A stretch of DNA of 64,000 bases from Pedobacter sp. FW305-3-2-15-E-R2A2 (GTDB lineage Bacteria > Bacteroidota > Bacteroidia > Sphingobacteriales > Sphingobacteriaceae): the NCBI RefSeq assembly GCF_038446955.1, contig NZ_CP151803.1, positions 5,394,001 through 5,458,000 on the forward strand, read 5' to 3'. Both the position numbers and the translations under genes were made by a program. This document shows positions 37,143 to 44,037 of this stretch, one piece after another; positions within the stretch are counted from its first letter, which is position 1; every line of letters begins with the position of its first letter. The notes beneath the pieces were generated by a model. The model did not search any database. It was not told the DNA's origin and saw only the letters and a program-made list of their open reading frames with translations.

Positions 37143-37188
37143 GGGACATTTGACCCTATTTCAGAGGAGATATTTTCTATAATTTTAT
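37143..37188 (+). promoter_or_regulatory. Dyad operator plus -10-like box, site 6
   Basis: GGGACATTTGACCC (37143-37156), then 23 bp, then TAATTTTAT (37180). The type B gene begins 52 bp after the box. Confidence 0.78.
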
Positions 37189-37240
37189 CCTTAAGACCTG
37201 ATCAGATTATGAACCTCAGGTTCAATAAAAACAAACCCAG

Positions 37241-37939
37241 ATGATGATGGAACAACCGCTTGTATCCTGTATTATGCCTACTGCCAACAGACAAAAATTC
37301 ATTCCTTTAGCCATCGAATGTTTTCTAAGCCAGGATTTCAGGAATGCCGAACTGATTATTGTTGATGACGGAAAACTATCTGTGAAACAACTTGTTCCAG
37401 ACCATCACCGAATCAGGTATTTCTATACCGAGCCCTTAGGAAGTATTGGTATCAAAAGGAACTATGCCTGCAACCTTGCTAAAGGTGAAATTATCATGCA
37501 CTGGGACGATGATGACTGGTATGCACCCGACTGGATCGATCACCAACTGAAAGCTATAGAAGAATCAAAAGCAGACATTTGTGGGTTAAACACCATTACT
37601 TTTTTTTCTCCCCTCGTAGGCAAATTCTGGAAATACGCAGATACAGAAGGGGAACACCCCTGGTTATCGGGAGCAACCATGGTCTATCGAAAAAGTTTCT
37701 GGCAGCAACATCCATTTAAGGATCTTCAGATTGGAGAAGATTATGATTATATCTGGAATACCGGAGCCAGCATTTTTGCACATGATTATACAGATGGTTT
37801 TATAGCTACGCTACATGCGAGTAATACTACATTGAAACCTTTTGAAGATCCGAGACATAAAAAACATGCCGTACAATGGATGAATGTACGTCATGAGGGG
37901 AAAGCCGAAAACCCTGAACAGAGTAGGCCAGAAAATTAA
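37241..37939 (+). CDS. GT2 glycosyltransferase, type B
   Basis: A 232-residue type B enzyme closely related to the one at 34287: LVSCIMPTANRQKFIPLAIE, EIIMHWDDDDWYAPDW, WLSGATMVYRKSFWQQHPF and IGEDYDYIWN. Its last 14 codons or so (ending HEGKAENPEQSRPEN) are encoded by a copy of the leader element that precedes the small-protein genes (37896-37928). The gene therefore carries an RNA element in its coding sequence. The start could be any of three adjacent ATGs. Transcription from site 6 probably continues through 37950, 38275 and 38647. Confidence 0.87.
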   Translation: MMMEQPLVSCIMPTANRQKFIPLAIECFLSQDFRNAELIIVDDGKLSVKQLVPDHHRIRYFYTEPLGSIGIKRNYACNLAKGEIIMHWDDDDWYAPDWIDHQLKAIEESKADICGLNTITFFSPLVGKFWKYADTEGEHPWLSGATMVYRKSFWQQHPFKDLQIGEDYDYIWNTGASIFAHDYTDGFIATLHASNTTLKPFEDPRHKKHAVQWMNVRHEGKAENPEQSRPEN

Positions 37940-37949
37940 CCCTTATCCT
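37896..37949 (+). promoter_or_regulatory. Leader RNA element, copy a (inside GT2 3' end)
   Basis: GGGGAAAGCCGAAAACCC (37897-37914) and GAGTAGGC (37921-37928) repeat the pattern GGG-AAA-GCC-GAAAA-CCC-GAGTA-GGC of the other copies. The GGG/CCC and GCC/GGC pairs interleave. It ends 21 nt before the start of the small gene at 37950. The downstream AUCAAA/UUUGAU hairpin is missing in this copy. Confidence 0.7.
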
Positions 37950-38255
37950 ATGCCATGGTATCAATTTATTAACAACGAACTGGACATCTGTGATCCTAAC
38001 AGTTATCAATTACTAGAGCAGGCACCTGCTTCCGCTAACGGCCCTTATTTATGTGCCATTTTTGCAGACGAAATTCCAAATGACCCTGAACGAAAACCAG
38101 ATATTGAAGGTACTCCCGGGTTACTTTTTTACATCATCCGTGCACTTGCAAAAGGCAAAGGACAACCGGTTTCTATTTTCCCTCCCGTGCCATTGGAAGT
38201 CAGGATGTCTGAGTTCCCCGCAGCAGGAAGTATAGAAAATAATTCAGAACACTAA
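37950..38255 (+). CDS. Small-protein family member, long divergent form (101 residues)
   Basis: The ATG at 37950 follows leader copy a; a longer in-frame start lies inside the GT2 gene and is not used. The product begins MPWYQFINNELDICDPN and keeps the family pattern: W-Y-x-F, DPNSYQLL, PYLCAIFADEIPNDP, IIRALAKGKGQP. It lacks the terminal KRFVYLR and is about 18 residues longer, with a Pro-rich tail. It has no signal peptide. It is co-transcribed with the type B GT2 gene and the next small gene (19 bp apart). The function is unknown. Confidence 0.72.
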   Translation: MPWYQFINNELDICDPNSYQLLEQAPASANGPYLCAIFADEIPNDPERKPDIEGTPGLLFYIIRALAKGKGQPVSIFPPVPLEVRMSEFPAAGSIENNSEH

Positions 38256-38274
38256 CTTAAAATACAAAACTATT

Positions 38275-38529
38275 ATGAATAGATCATGGTATGCATACAT
38301 GGGGATGGGAGGAGACCCAACCTTATGCTCAAGTTATGTAAAAATAACACTTAAACATAATTGCATCTGTGGCGAGAATATATGTGCCATCTATGCCACT
38401 GGTGAAGATTTCAGGCCTGTCGAACCACTTTCAGCAAATATGCAGCAATACATTAAGAAAGCTTTGGCCACCGGTAGAATTCAACCGGAAAAGCCTTTTG
38501 GTTCAAAGAAATTTGTATACCTCAGGTGA
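38275..38529 (+). CDS. Small-protein family member (84 residues)
   Basis: It begins MNRSWYAYMGMGGDPTLCSS and has the family blocks SWYAYMGMGGDP, ENICAIYATGEDF, YIKKALATG and the C-terminal KKFVYLR. It has four Cys (two in the CIC triplet HNCICGENIC). It has no signal peptide or leader element of its own, so it depends on the transcript from the left. The function is unknown. Confidence 0.75.
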   Translation: MNRSWYAYMGMGGDPTLCSSYVKITLKHNCICGENICAIYATGEDFRPVEPLSANMQQYIKKALATGRIQPEKPFGSKKFVYLR

Positions 38530-38646
38530 TTCGATTCTGGCATCACCAATTATACTGAGCAAAACGACAGGAAAGTGGTTTGTTCAGTAATTTACTTTAA
38601 ATGAGCTGCTCAATCGCAGCAATATGACATCTTTAAAATCGTAATT

Positions 38647-39345
38647 ATGACCTCAAATTATCCTCTTATCTCTTGTATCTGTGTTACGAACAACAGACCT
38701 GAGTTATTGCAAAAAGCTATCGACTGCTTCGAATCTCAAAATTACCCCAATAAAGAACTGGTCATTTCTTATCCGAAAATGGACAATTCAACAACGAAAG
38801 TCATCGAAGAATATCAAAATTCAGATCTTAAGATTTTACCAATAGAGCGAGAGGATACGGAGTCATTGGGGAATGCGAGAAATCAGGCAGTTATAAAGTG
38901 CCGGGGAGAATATGTATGCATCTGGGATGACGACGACTGGTACCATTCCAGTCGACTATCCTTCCAATTTAACAGCATACAGGAAAGAGGTCAGGGCTAT
39001 CAGGCGAGCATATTAACCCGTATTTTATTATACGATACTACTACCAAACAGGTTTACCTCTCCTTCCCCTATGCATGGGAAGGGACAATTTTATGCAGGA
39101 AGGTGATTCTTTTACAAAATCAATACAAAAACGCCAATATCGCAGAAGATTCGCATGTAGTCCATTTTCTGTCTACCAAAAATCTATTGTTTAAAATTGA
39201 TAATGTCCCCTTTCTATATGTTTACGTATATCATGGAAACAATACCTGGAATTACGAACATTTTGAAGTTTTTCTTTCTAAAAGCGAATTGATTACAGGG
39301 GATGACAGTGAGCATATCCTAGGCTTACTGGAGTATTTAAATTAG
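38647..39345 (+). CDS. GT2 glycosyltransferase, type A
   Basis: A 232-residue enzyme with YPLISCICVTNNRPELLQKA, YPNKELVISYPKMDN, YVCIWDDDDWYHSSRLS and LYVYVYHGNNTWNYEHF. It has an intact metal site. It has no dyad upstream, lies 117 bp after the small gene at 38275 and probably shares the transcript from site 6. It ends just before the tandem array of small genes. The donor and acceptor are unknown. Confidence 0.86.
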   Translation: MTSNYPLISCICVTNNRPELLQKAIDCFESQNYPNKELVISYPKMDNSTTKVIEEYQNSDLKILPIEREDTESLGNARNQAVIKCRGEYVCIWDDDDWYHSSRLSFQFNSIQERGQGYQASILTRILLYDTTTKQVYLSFPYAWEGTILCRKVILLQNQYKNANIAEDSHVVHFLSTKNLLFKIDNVPFLYVYVYHGNNTWNYEHFEVFLSKSELITGDDSEHILGLLEYLN

Positions 39346-39396
39346 TTTTAATCCTTCTTCAGAGCTGCAAATTAATTCTAAAAACTCTTTTAATAT

Positions 39397-39442
39397 GAGA
39401 CATTTGGCCCTAGAAAACGCCGCATCTTATGTGTAATTTAGT
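39397..39442 (+). promoter_or_regulatory. Dyad operator plus -10-like box, site 7
   Basis: GAGACATTTGGCCC (39397-39410), then 23 bp, then TAATTTAG (39434). It precedes the leader and the small gene at 39552. The left half-site is one base off. Confidence 0.75.
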
Positions 39443-39467
39443 ACTATAAGTTATTAGAGAAATCATT

Positions 39468-39551
39468 GAGGGAAAGGCCGAAAACCCTAAAAAAAAGTAG
39501 GCAATAATTAAAGTTTTTATTGTTTTTTGATCTATAAAAACATTTTATATT
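39468..39551 (+). promoter_or_regulatory. Leader RNA element, copy b
   Basis: GAGGGAAAGGCCGAAAACCC (39468-39487) and GTAGGC (39497-39502) form the interleaved GGG/CCC and GCC/GGC pairs. A hairpin follows (ATTAAAG... and TTTGAT pair around a U-rich loop). The A-rich stretch TATAAAAACATTTTATATT then precedes the ATG. Confidence 0.75.
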
Positions 39552-39809
39552 ATGGCCAATTGGTATGCGTTTAACGGCAGTGGATCTCCGGGATCCCCCT
39601 TAAATTACATGTTATCTGCAAACAAACCATCCTGCGTTACCGGGACAAAAATATGTGCGATTTATCTTGATCAGAGCGTTGCTATTCCAACTTCATTTGA
39701 CGCGGGATCACCGATGCAGACTTACCTTGCAAATGCACTTTTATCACTAGTTTCTCAACCACTAGGTGTAGGCGTTAAACGCTTTGTATATTTGAAATGT
39801 AATTGTTAA
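39552..39809 (+). CDS. Small-protein family member (85 residues)
   Basis: It begins MANWYAFNGSGSPG and keeps NYMLSANKPSC, KICAIYLDQSVAIP, YLANALLSLVSQP, VKRFVYLK and a terminal CNC. The Cys pair 'KPSC...ICAIY' is the family signature. There is no signal peptide or membrane segment. It is transcribed from site 7 and has leader copy b. The protein is small and of unknown function. Confidence 0.8.
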   Translation: MANWYAFNGSGSPGSPLNYMLSANKPSCVTGTKICAIYLDQSVAIPTSFDAGSPMQTYLANALLSLVSQPLGVGVKRFVYLKCNC

Positions 39810-39877
39810 TGATTAGAACAGACTCAAAAAGATTCGTCATTTACATCTCTCATTTATTCGACAAACCATTTAAAATT

Positions 39878-39918
39878 GAGACATATGGCATTAAAACACA
39901 ATTCATACATAATTTAGT
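39878..39918 (+). promoter_or_regulatory. Degenerate dyad operator, site 8 (spacing shortened)
   Basis: GAGACATATGGCAT (39878-39891) has lost its last CCC, and TAATTTAG starts at 39910, only 18 bp after it instead of 23. The 5-bp loss is half a helical turn, so this site is probably weak or inactive. It lies upstream of leader c. Confidence 0.5.
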
Positions 39919-39944
39919 GCTATAAATTAATAAAGAAAATTATT

Positions 39945-40028
39945 GAGGGAAAGGCCGAAAACCCTAAAAAAAGTAGGCAATAATTAAAGTTTTTATTGTT
40001 TTTTGATCTATAAAAGCATCCTATTATT
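39945..40028 (+). promoter_or_regulatory. Leader RNA element, copy c
   Basis: GAGGGAAAGGCCGAAAACCC (39945-39964) and GTAGGC (39973-39978), followed by the ATTAAAG/TTTGAT hairpin and ATAAAAGCATC before the ATG. It is nearly identical to copy b except for one A in the A-run and a few bases in the last part. Confidence 0.75.
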
Positions 40029-40277
40029 ATGGCTTGGTATACTTATGTATTTGGGGACCCCAGATTGGCAACTAGCTACACTCTTGCGGTAGCACCCCCC
40101 TCCTGTTTAACTGGACCACAAATTTGTGCGATTTTTTTAACTAGTACGTTAGATCCTCCTCCACAAGCACTCGTGGACGCACAGGCTACAAATATTGCAA
40201 ATGCCTTACTCACTCAAACACCACAGCCGACCGGAATTGGAGTGATGAAAACAGTATATTTAAAAGGCTGTTGCTAA
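40029..40277 (+). CDS. Small-protein family member (82 residues)
   Basis: It begins MAWYTYVFGDPRLATSYTLA and is the shortest of the group at the N-terminus. Blocks: PPSCLTGPQICAIFLTS, NIANALLTQTPQPTG, MKTVYLKGCC. It ends with two Cys. It has its own leader (copy c) but a weakened dyad. The function is unknown. Confidence 0.8.
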   Translation: MAWYTYVFGDPRLATSYTLAVAPPSCLTGPQICAIFLTSTLDPPPQALVDAQATNIANALLTQTPQPTGIGVMKTVYLKGCC

Positions 40278-40361
40278 CGATTGGAACCTAGTTATTTTCA
40301 TCACTAAAAAAATAAACAGATAATAAATGTATGCTATTTATCCTTAAAACTTTTTGAGATT

Positions 40362-40407
40362 GGGGCATATGGCCCTAAAAAGCAGAGGAACTTATTTGTA
40401 ATTTAGT
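40362..40407 (+). promoter_or_regulatory. Dyad operator plus -10-like box, site 9
   Basis: GGGGCATATGGCCC (40362-40375), then 23 bp, then TAATTTAG (40399). It precedes leader d and the small gene at 40509. Confidence 0.77.
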
Positions 40408-40430
40408 ACTGTTATAAAAAACAATCGTTG

Positions 40431-40508
40431 TGGGAAAAGCCGAAAACCATAGAGTAGGCAATAATTAAAGTTTTCACTGCTTTTTGATTTATAAAAGCAT
40501 TCTATATT
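40431..40508 (+). promoter_or_regulatory. Leader RNA element, copy d
   Basis: TGGGAAAAGCCGAAAACCA (40431-40449) and GTAGGC (40454-40459). Here the first helix reads UGG/CCA instead of GGG/CCC, so pairing is kept although the bases changed. The second helix is GCC/GGC. A U-rich hairpin and ATAAAAGCAT follow. Confidence 0.75.
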
Positions 40509-40760
40509 ATGGCTAATTGGTATTCTTATACAGGAAATGGAGATCCAACACTCGCGACAAGTTACAGATTAAGCACTGTTAAACCTGTTTGTAATTTAGG
40601 CGTGCAAATCTGTGCTATTTATCTGAATCAAAACGAACTTGTTCCAAACGCTTTTAATGGTGTAGCTACCTATATTGCAAACGCCCTGGTAACGCTAACC
40701 TCTCAACCAACCGGAGGAGGAATCAAACGTTTTGTTTATCTAAAATGCAGTTGTGGATAA
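40509..40760 (+). CDS. Small-protein family member (83 residues)
   Basis: It begins MANWYSYTGNGDPTLATSYR and carries VKPVCNLGVQICAIYLNQ, YIANALVTLTSQPTGGG, IKRFVYLK and a terminal CSCG. It has site 9 and leader d upstream. It shares about two thirds of its residues with the tandem copies at 40922 and 41346. The function is unknown. Confidence 0.82.
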   Translation: MANWYSYTGNGDPTLATSYRLSTVKPVCNLGVQICAIYLNQNELVPNAFNGVATYIANALVTLTSQPTGGGIKRFVYLKCSCG

Positions 40761-40840
40761 TTAACAATTCCAAAAAGATATTAAAAATATTTACTGTAAA
40801 AGTCGACTTATGGTAAATGCCTGTCTTGACGGGTAAAAAA

Positions 40841-40921
40841 GGGGAAGGCCGAAAACCCTAAACAGAGTAAGCGTTAATCAAAGTTTTTGTTGTTTTTTGA
40901 TCTATAAAAACATCATATATT
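40841..40921 (+). promoter_or_regulatory. Leader RNA element, copy e
   Basis: GGGGAAGGCCGAAAACCC (40841-40858) and GTAAGC (40867-40872). The GGG/CCC helix is intact. The second helix is imperfect here (GCC against AGC). The hairpin ATCAAAG/TTTTGAT follows. No dyad is seen upstream. Confidence 0.68.
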
Positions 40922-41173
40922 ATGGCAAATTGGTATGCCTATACAGGCGTTGGAGATCCTACTCTCTCTACAAGTTACAGGTTAAGCAGTGTTAAACCTA
41001 GTTGTAATTTAGGAGTGCAAATCTGTACTATTTATTTGAATCAAACTGATGCGATCCCAAGTGCATTTGATGGTGTAAGTACTTACATTGCAAATGCGCT
41101 GGCAACTCAGACCTCTCAGCCAACCGGAGCAGGTGTGAAACGTTTTGTTTACTTAAGAGGTCCTATTTCTTAA
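40922..41173 (+). CDS. Small-protein family member (83 residues), tandem copy 1
   Basis: It begins MANWYAYTGVGDPTLSTSYR and has VKPSCNLGVQICTIYLNQ, YIANALATQTSQPTGAG, VKRFVYLRGPIS. It differs from the next copy by one residue (Ser in place of Thr near residue 53). The C-terminal Cys cluster of the previous three genes is replaced by RGPIS. The two central Cys are kept. It has leader e but no recognisable dyad upstream. Confidence 0.85.
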   Translation: MANWYAYTGVGDPTLSTSYRLSSVKPSCNLGVQICTIYLNQTDAIPSAFDGVSTYIANALATQTSQPTGAGVKRFVYLRGPIS

Positions 41174-41196
41174 GTCGAAACCAGTCGTCTAAAACT

Positions 41197-41225
41197 ATTC
41201 CTGGGAATTATCAATTCCCAGGAAT
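41197..41225 (+). terminator. Perfect hairpin after tandem copy 1
   Basis: ATTCCTGGGAATT (41197-41209) and its inverse complement (41213-41225) pair perfectly around a 3-nt loop. The tail TTATT is only a weak U tract, so it may be a terminator or a stability element. Confidence 0.6.
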
Positions 41226-41262
41226 TTATTAATGAACCATATCATTAGTTCATTGTATTTGA

Positions 41263-41345
41263 AAGGGCGATGCTGAAAACCCTGGACAGAGTAAGCATTA
41301 ATCAAAGTTTTTGATGCTTTTTGATTTATAAAAACATCATATATT
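41263..41345 (+). promoter_or_regulatory. Leader RNA element, copy f (compensated second helix)
   Basis: GGGCGATGCTGAAAACCC and GTAAGCA. GGG/CCC is kept; the second helix is UGCU (41271-41274 region) against AGCA (41294-41297) in place of GCC/GGC. A U-rich hairpin (ATCAAAG with TTTGAT) and ATAAAAACATC precede the ATG. Confidence 0.75.
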
Positions 41346-41597
41346 ATGGCAAATTGGTATGCCTATACAGGCGTTGGAGATCCTACTCTCTCTACAAGTT
41401 ACAGGTTAAGCAGTGTTAAACCTAGTTGTAATTTAGGAGTGCAAATCTGTACTATTTATTTGAATCAAACTGATGCGATCCCAAGTGCATTTGATGGTGT
41501 AACTACTTACATTGCAAATGCGCTGGCAACTCAGACCTCTCAGCCAACCGGAGCAGGTGTGAAACGTTTTGTTTACTTAAGAGGTCCTATTTCTTAA
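41346..41597 (+). CDS. Small-protein family member (83 residues), tandem copy 2
   Basis: This is identical to the previous copy except for Thr at the position encoded by 41502-41504. The same DNA identity extends through the downstream hairpin and next leader. Conservation of the frame in both copies supports translation. Confidence 0.85.
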   Translation: MANWYAYTGVGDPTLSTSYRLSSVKPSCNLGVQICTIYLNQTDAIPSAFDGVTTYIANALATQTSQPTGAGVKRFVYLRGPIS

Positions 41598-41620
41598 GTC
41601 GAAACCAGTCGTCTAAAACT

Positions 41621-41649
41621 ATTCCTGGGAATTATCAATTCCCAGGAAT
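41621..41649 (+). terminator. Perfect hairpin after tandem copy 2
   Basis: This is the duplicate of the 41197-41225 hairpin, 424 bp downstream, with the same 13-bp arms. Confidence 0.6.
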
Positions 41650-41686
41650 TTATTAATGAACCATATCATTAGTTCATTGTATTTGA

Positions 41687-41768
41687 AAGGGCGATGCTGA
41701 AAACCCTGGACAGAGTAAGCATTATTAAAGTTTTTGTTGTTTTTTGATCTATAAAAACATCTTATATT
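41687..41768 (+). promoter_or_regulatory. Leader RNA element, copy g
   Basis: GGGCGATGCTGAAAACCC and GTAAGCA (ending at 41721), as in copy f, then a different following hairpin with ATTAAAG / TTTGAT. This shows that the pseudoknot part and the hairpin part recombine or drift separately. Confidence 0.72.
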
Positions 41769-42023
41769 ATGGCAAATTGGTACAGTTTCGGTGGTTGTTG
41801 TGATGGAGTATATGATCGTAATAATTATAGAAAAACGTCAGTTAAACCTTCTTGTAATTTAGGTATAAATGTATGTGCGATTTATCTTAATGATACGGCA
41901 GATCTCCCATCTGCAATAACTTTAGTAGAGCTATATATCGCAAATGCACTTGCAACTCAAACAGCACAGCCTATCGGAGTTGGTGTTAAGCGCTTCGTTT
42001 ATTTAAGAGGGCCTGTGTCTTAA
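41769..42023 (+). CDS. Small-protein family member (84 residues)
   Basis: It begins MANWYSFGGCCDGVYDRNNY, with two extra Cys near the N-terminus and the DP motif lost. It keeps VKPSCNLGINVCAIYLND, YIANALATQTAQP and VKRFVYLRGPVS. It is the most diverged of the tandem set at its start. It is preceded by leader g. The function is unknown. Confidence 0.82.
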   Translation: MANWYSFGGCCDGVYDRNNYRKTSVKPSCNLGINVCAIYLNDTADLPSAITLVELYIANALATQTAQPIGVGVKRFVYLRGPVS

Positions 42024-42100
42024 CTTGAATCATTGGAAGAAAATTAATATATCTGTCTACCTCAAAGATTTTTTGAAAAAGCGTAATGAAAAATATTATA

Positions 42101-42181
42101 AAAGGAAGCTAAAAACTCTAAATAGAGTAGACATTATTTAAAGTTTTTGGCACTTTTTGATTCATAAAAGCAACATATATT
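42101..42181 (+). promoter_or_regulatory. Degenerate leader RNA element, copy h
   Basis: AAAGGAAGCTAAAAACTC, then GAGTAGACATT, retains the outline of the leader, but both helices are broken. It precedes the interrupted small gene, consistent with loss of selection. Confidence 0.55.
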
Positions 42182-42318
42182 ATGGGAAATTGGTATACAT
42201 ATGTTGGTATTGGAGCCCCAACGCTCTCAATGAGCTACAGAATTACTTTCGTTAAACCGACTTTTACTCAAAGTACACAAATCTGCGCTGTTTATCTGAA
42301 TCAAACTGATGCTCCCTA

Positions 42319-43695
42319 GGGAGTGTAAACTGAACTGTGTCAACATCACTTCTTCCTTGGTGGAGGCCCTTCAGCCTCCGCCAAGGAAGAAGTCGCCGAA
42401 GGCTTTTAATCTCTCTCCAAATTTAATTATAGAGTTGAGACATTGCCAAGCCCCAGTTCCGCATCGGCATCGTCCATTTTTTAGAAAAGTCCCTATAAGA
42501 CAGATACACCAGTTTTAGCAGCGATTGGTCCGATGTAAATGCGCCCTTTGGTCTTGGTTATTTTACGGATTTGTCTATGCATTGCTTCAATGGCATTGGT
42601 GGTATAGATCACTTTTCTGATTTCTGGAGAATATTCAAAATACGTAGATAAATTCGTCCAGTTCTCCATCCAGCCCTTTACAGACAGGGGATATTTTTTA
42701 CCCCACTTATCATCAAACTCCAGTAGTTTCTCGTAGCCTTGTTCTTGATTATTGGCTTTATAAACAGGTTTAAGGTCAGCAACAACAGCTTTCTTGTCTT
42801 TTTCAGGCACATAGCGAAGGCTGGTGCGGATCTGGTGGACAATGCATAACTGAATCTGCGTTTTAGGAAATACGGCTTCTATAGCCTCCGGAAGGCCTTT
42901 TAAGCCGTCAATACAAGCAACCAGGATATCCTCTACGTCACGCTGTTTCAAATCCATCAGTACAGAAAACCAGAACTTAGTTCCTTAATTTTCTGAAAGA
43001 TAGACGCCGATCAATTCCTTCTTTCCATCGTGGTTTATACCCAGCATATTGTAAACAGCACGGGATTCAACACCACCGTTATCCCGAACTTTATAATGCA
43101 TACAATCCAGAAATACAAAGGGATACACTGCTTCCAGTAGCCGGTTTCGCCATTCGTTCATCGCAGGGATAATCTTGTCTGTTATGCTGGAGATCTCGGC
43201 TGCAGAAATGTCCATCGCGTACATTTCCTTTACATAATCAGAAATATTACGGGTGCTCATCCCACGAGCATACATTGCGATCACGTTATCCTCCAATTCC
43301 GCTGTAATAATCAACTGGCGCTTGGGAACGATCTTAGGCTCGAAAGTCCCGTTACGATCACGGGTACCCTCTAACTCAAATTCACCCGACTGAAGGCTCC
43401 GTACGGTCTTACGGGTCTTCCCATTACGCCGGTTGGGATCATCGCTGCCTTTGCTCTCCTGGAGGTGGTTATCCAGCTCTCCTTCGAGCATAGATTCCAA
43501 CAGGTGCTTTAACATTGGGGCAAACACACCGTCGGTGCCACCCATATTTTTGCCTTGATAAAGGCTTTCCATTGCTTCTGCTTTGAAGCGATCAAAATCA
43601 AATGGTTCTTTACTTTTCATTGTGTCCTAAGTCATACTAAATTACTTATTTTAACTCTATCTTGCTAGAGTTGACACAGTTCACTTTACAGTCTC
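42319..43695 (-). mobile_element. IS256-family insertion sequence, decayed
   Basis: About 1,377 bp. The terminal inverted repeats are 42319-42344 (GGGAGTGTAAACTGAACTGT... ) and 43670-43695, matching at most positions from the conserved GTTGACACAGTTCA inner part. The flanks are GCTCCCTA and AATCCCTA, which agree at 6 of 8 bases, consistent with an 8-bp target duplication that has diverged. The transposase is inactivated by several mutations. It sits inside a small-protein gene. Confidence 0.88.
42371..43620 (-). pseudogene. IS256-family (Mutator-type) transposase, inactivated
   Basis: The N-terminal part (43620 to 42988) begins MKSKEPFDFDRFKAEAMESL and has LVQ-type helical and DDE regions (FVFLDCMHYKVRDNG, DGKKELIGVYLSEN). 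An in-frame TAA at 42985-42987 then stops it where relatives have Glu or similar. The frame then continues GTKFWFSVLMDLKQRDVEDILVACIDGLKG and TNAIEAMHRQIRKITKTKG. A one-base insertion near 42545 breaks the frame after KTKG, and a second near 42435 hides the end (KFGERLKAFGDFF). At least three inactivating changes make self-mobility unlikely. Confidence 0.88.
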
Positions 43696-44037
43696 AATCC
43701 CTACCGCATTTGATTGGACAATGATTTATTATATTGTGTATGCACTCGGCAATCAGGTACCACAACCGATGGGGTACCGGCAAAAAACGTTTTGTTTATT
43801 TAAGGGATCCTAATCCCTAATTTCTTTCATCTTATACAGCATACCCTGGACATACAGAATTAAAACGATTCTCCACTATAAGTTGTTTTAAGTAAATTTT
43901 ATTATTTCCTGTTCATCTAAAAACGATTAAGTGATAATTTGTCAAAAAAACGCATTTGACAGTTCATCTTTTGAAAAAACAACCACTATTATAATGATAA
44001 TACGTAACTTCATCAAACAATAATAATAAATTCGATC

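Larger units (their letters stand above)
40907..41721 (+). repeat. Recent tandem duplication, 424-bp period
   Basis: The interval from about 40907 to 41297 recurs at 41331-41721 with a constant offset of 424 bp and a single difference that I find (G at 41079 against C at 41503, changing Ser to Thr). The unit holds one small gene, its downstream hairpin and the next leader. Leaders before the first copy are clearly more diverged, so the event is recent. Confidence 0.9.
42182..43820 (+). pseudogene. Small-protein family member broken by an IS element
   Basis: The 5' part (42182-42318) encodes MGNWYTYVGIGAP, ITFVKPTFTQ, QICAVYLNQTDA and then runs into a TAG at the insertion point (42317-42319). 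The 3' part begins at 43696 after the IS and encodes IPTAFDWTM, YYIVYALGNQVPQP in one frame and GTGKKRFVYLRDPNP in the next, ending in TAA at 43818-43820, so there is also a one-base frameshift. The first Cys of the family is already lost. The gene is not functional. Confidence 0.85.

Noticed and set aside
40922..41597. Diversity-generating retroelement template/variable pair
   Set aside because: The near-identical copies differ by one G/C change, not at adenines, and no reverse transcriptase gene is present.
37896..41721. Known riboswitch in the leaders
   Set aside because: The motif does not match the conserved cores I know for c-di-GMP, preQ1, SAM-II or cobalamin riboswitches; no match could be claimed without a covariance search.
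39397..42181. CRISPR-like direct repeats
   Set aside because: The repeats are whole leaders and genes of about 420-480 bp with coding sequence between; spacers of uniform short length and cas genes are absent.
42958..42990. Programmed frameshift in the IS transposase
   Set aside because: The two halves are in the same frame and separated by an in-frame TAA, so it is a nonsense mutation; the later frameshifts also show decay.
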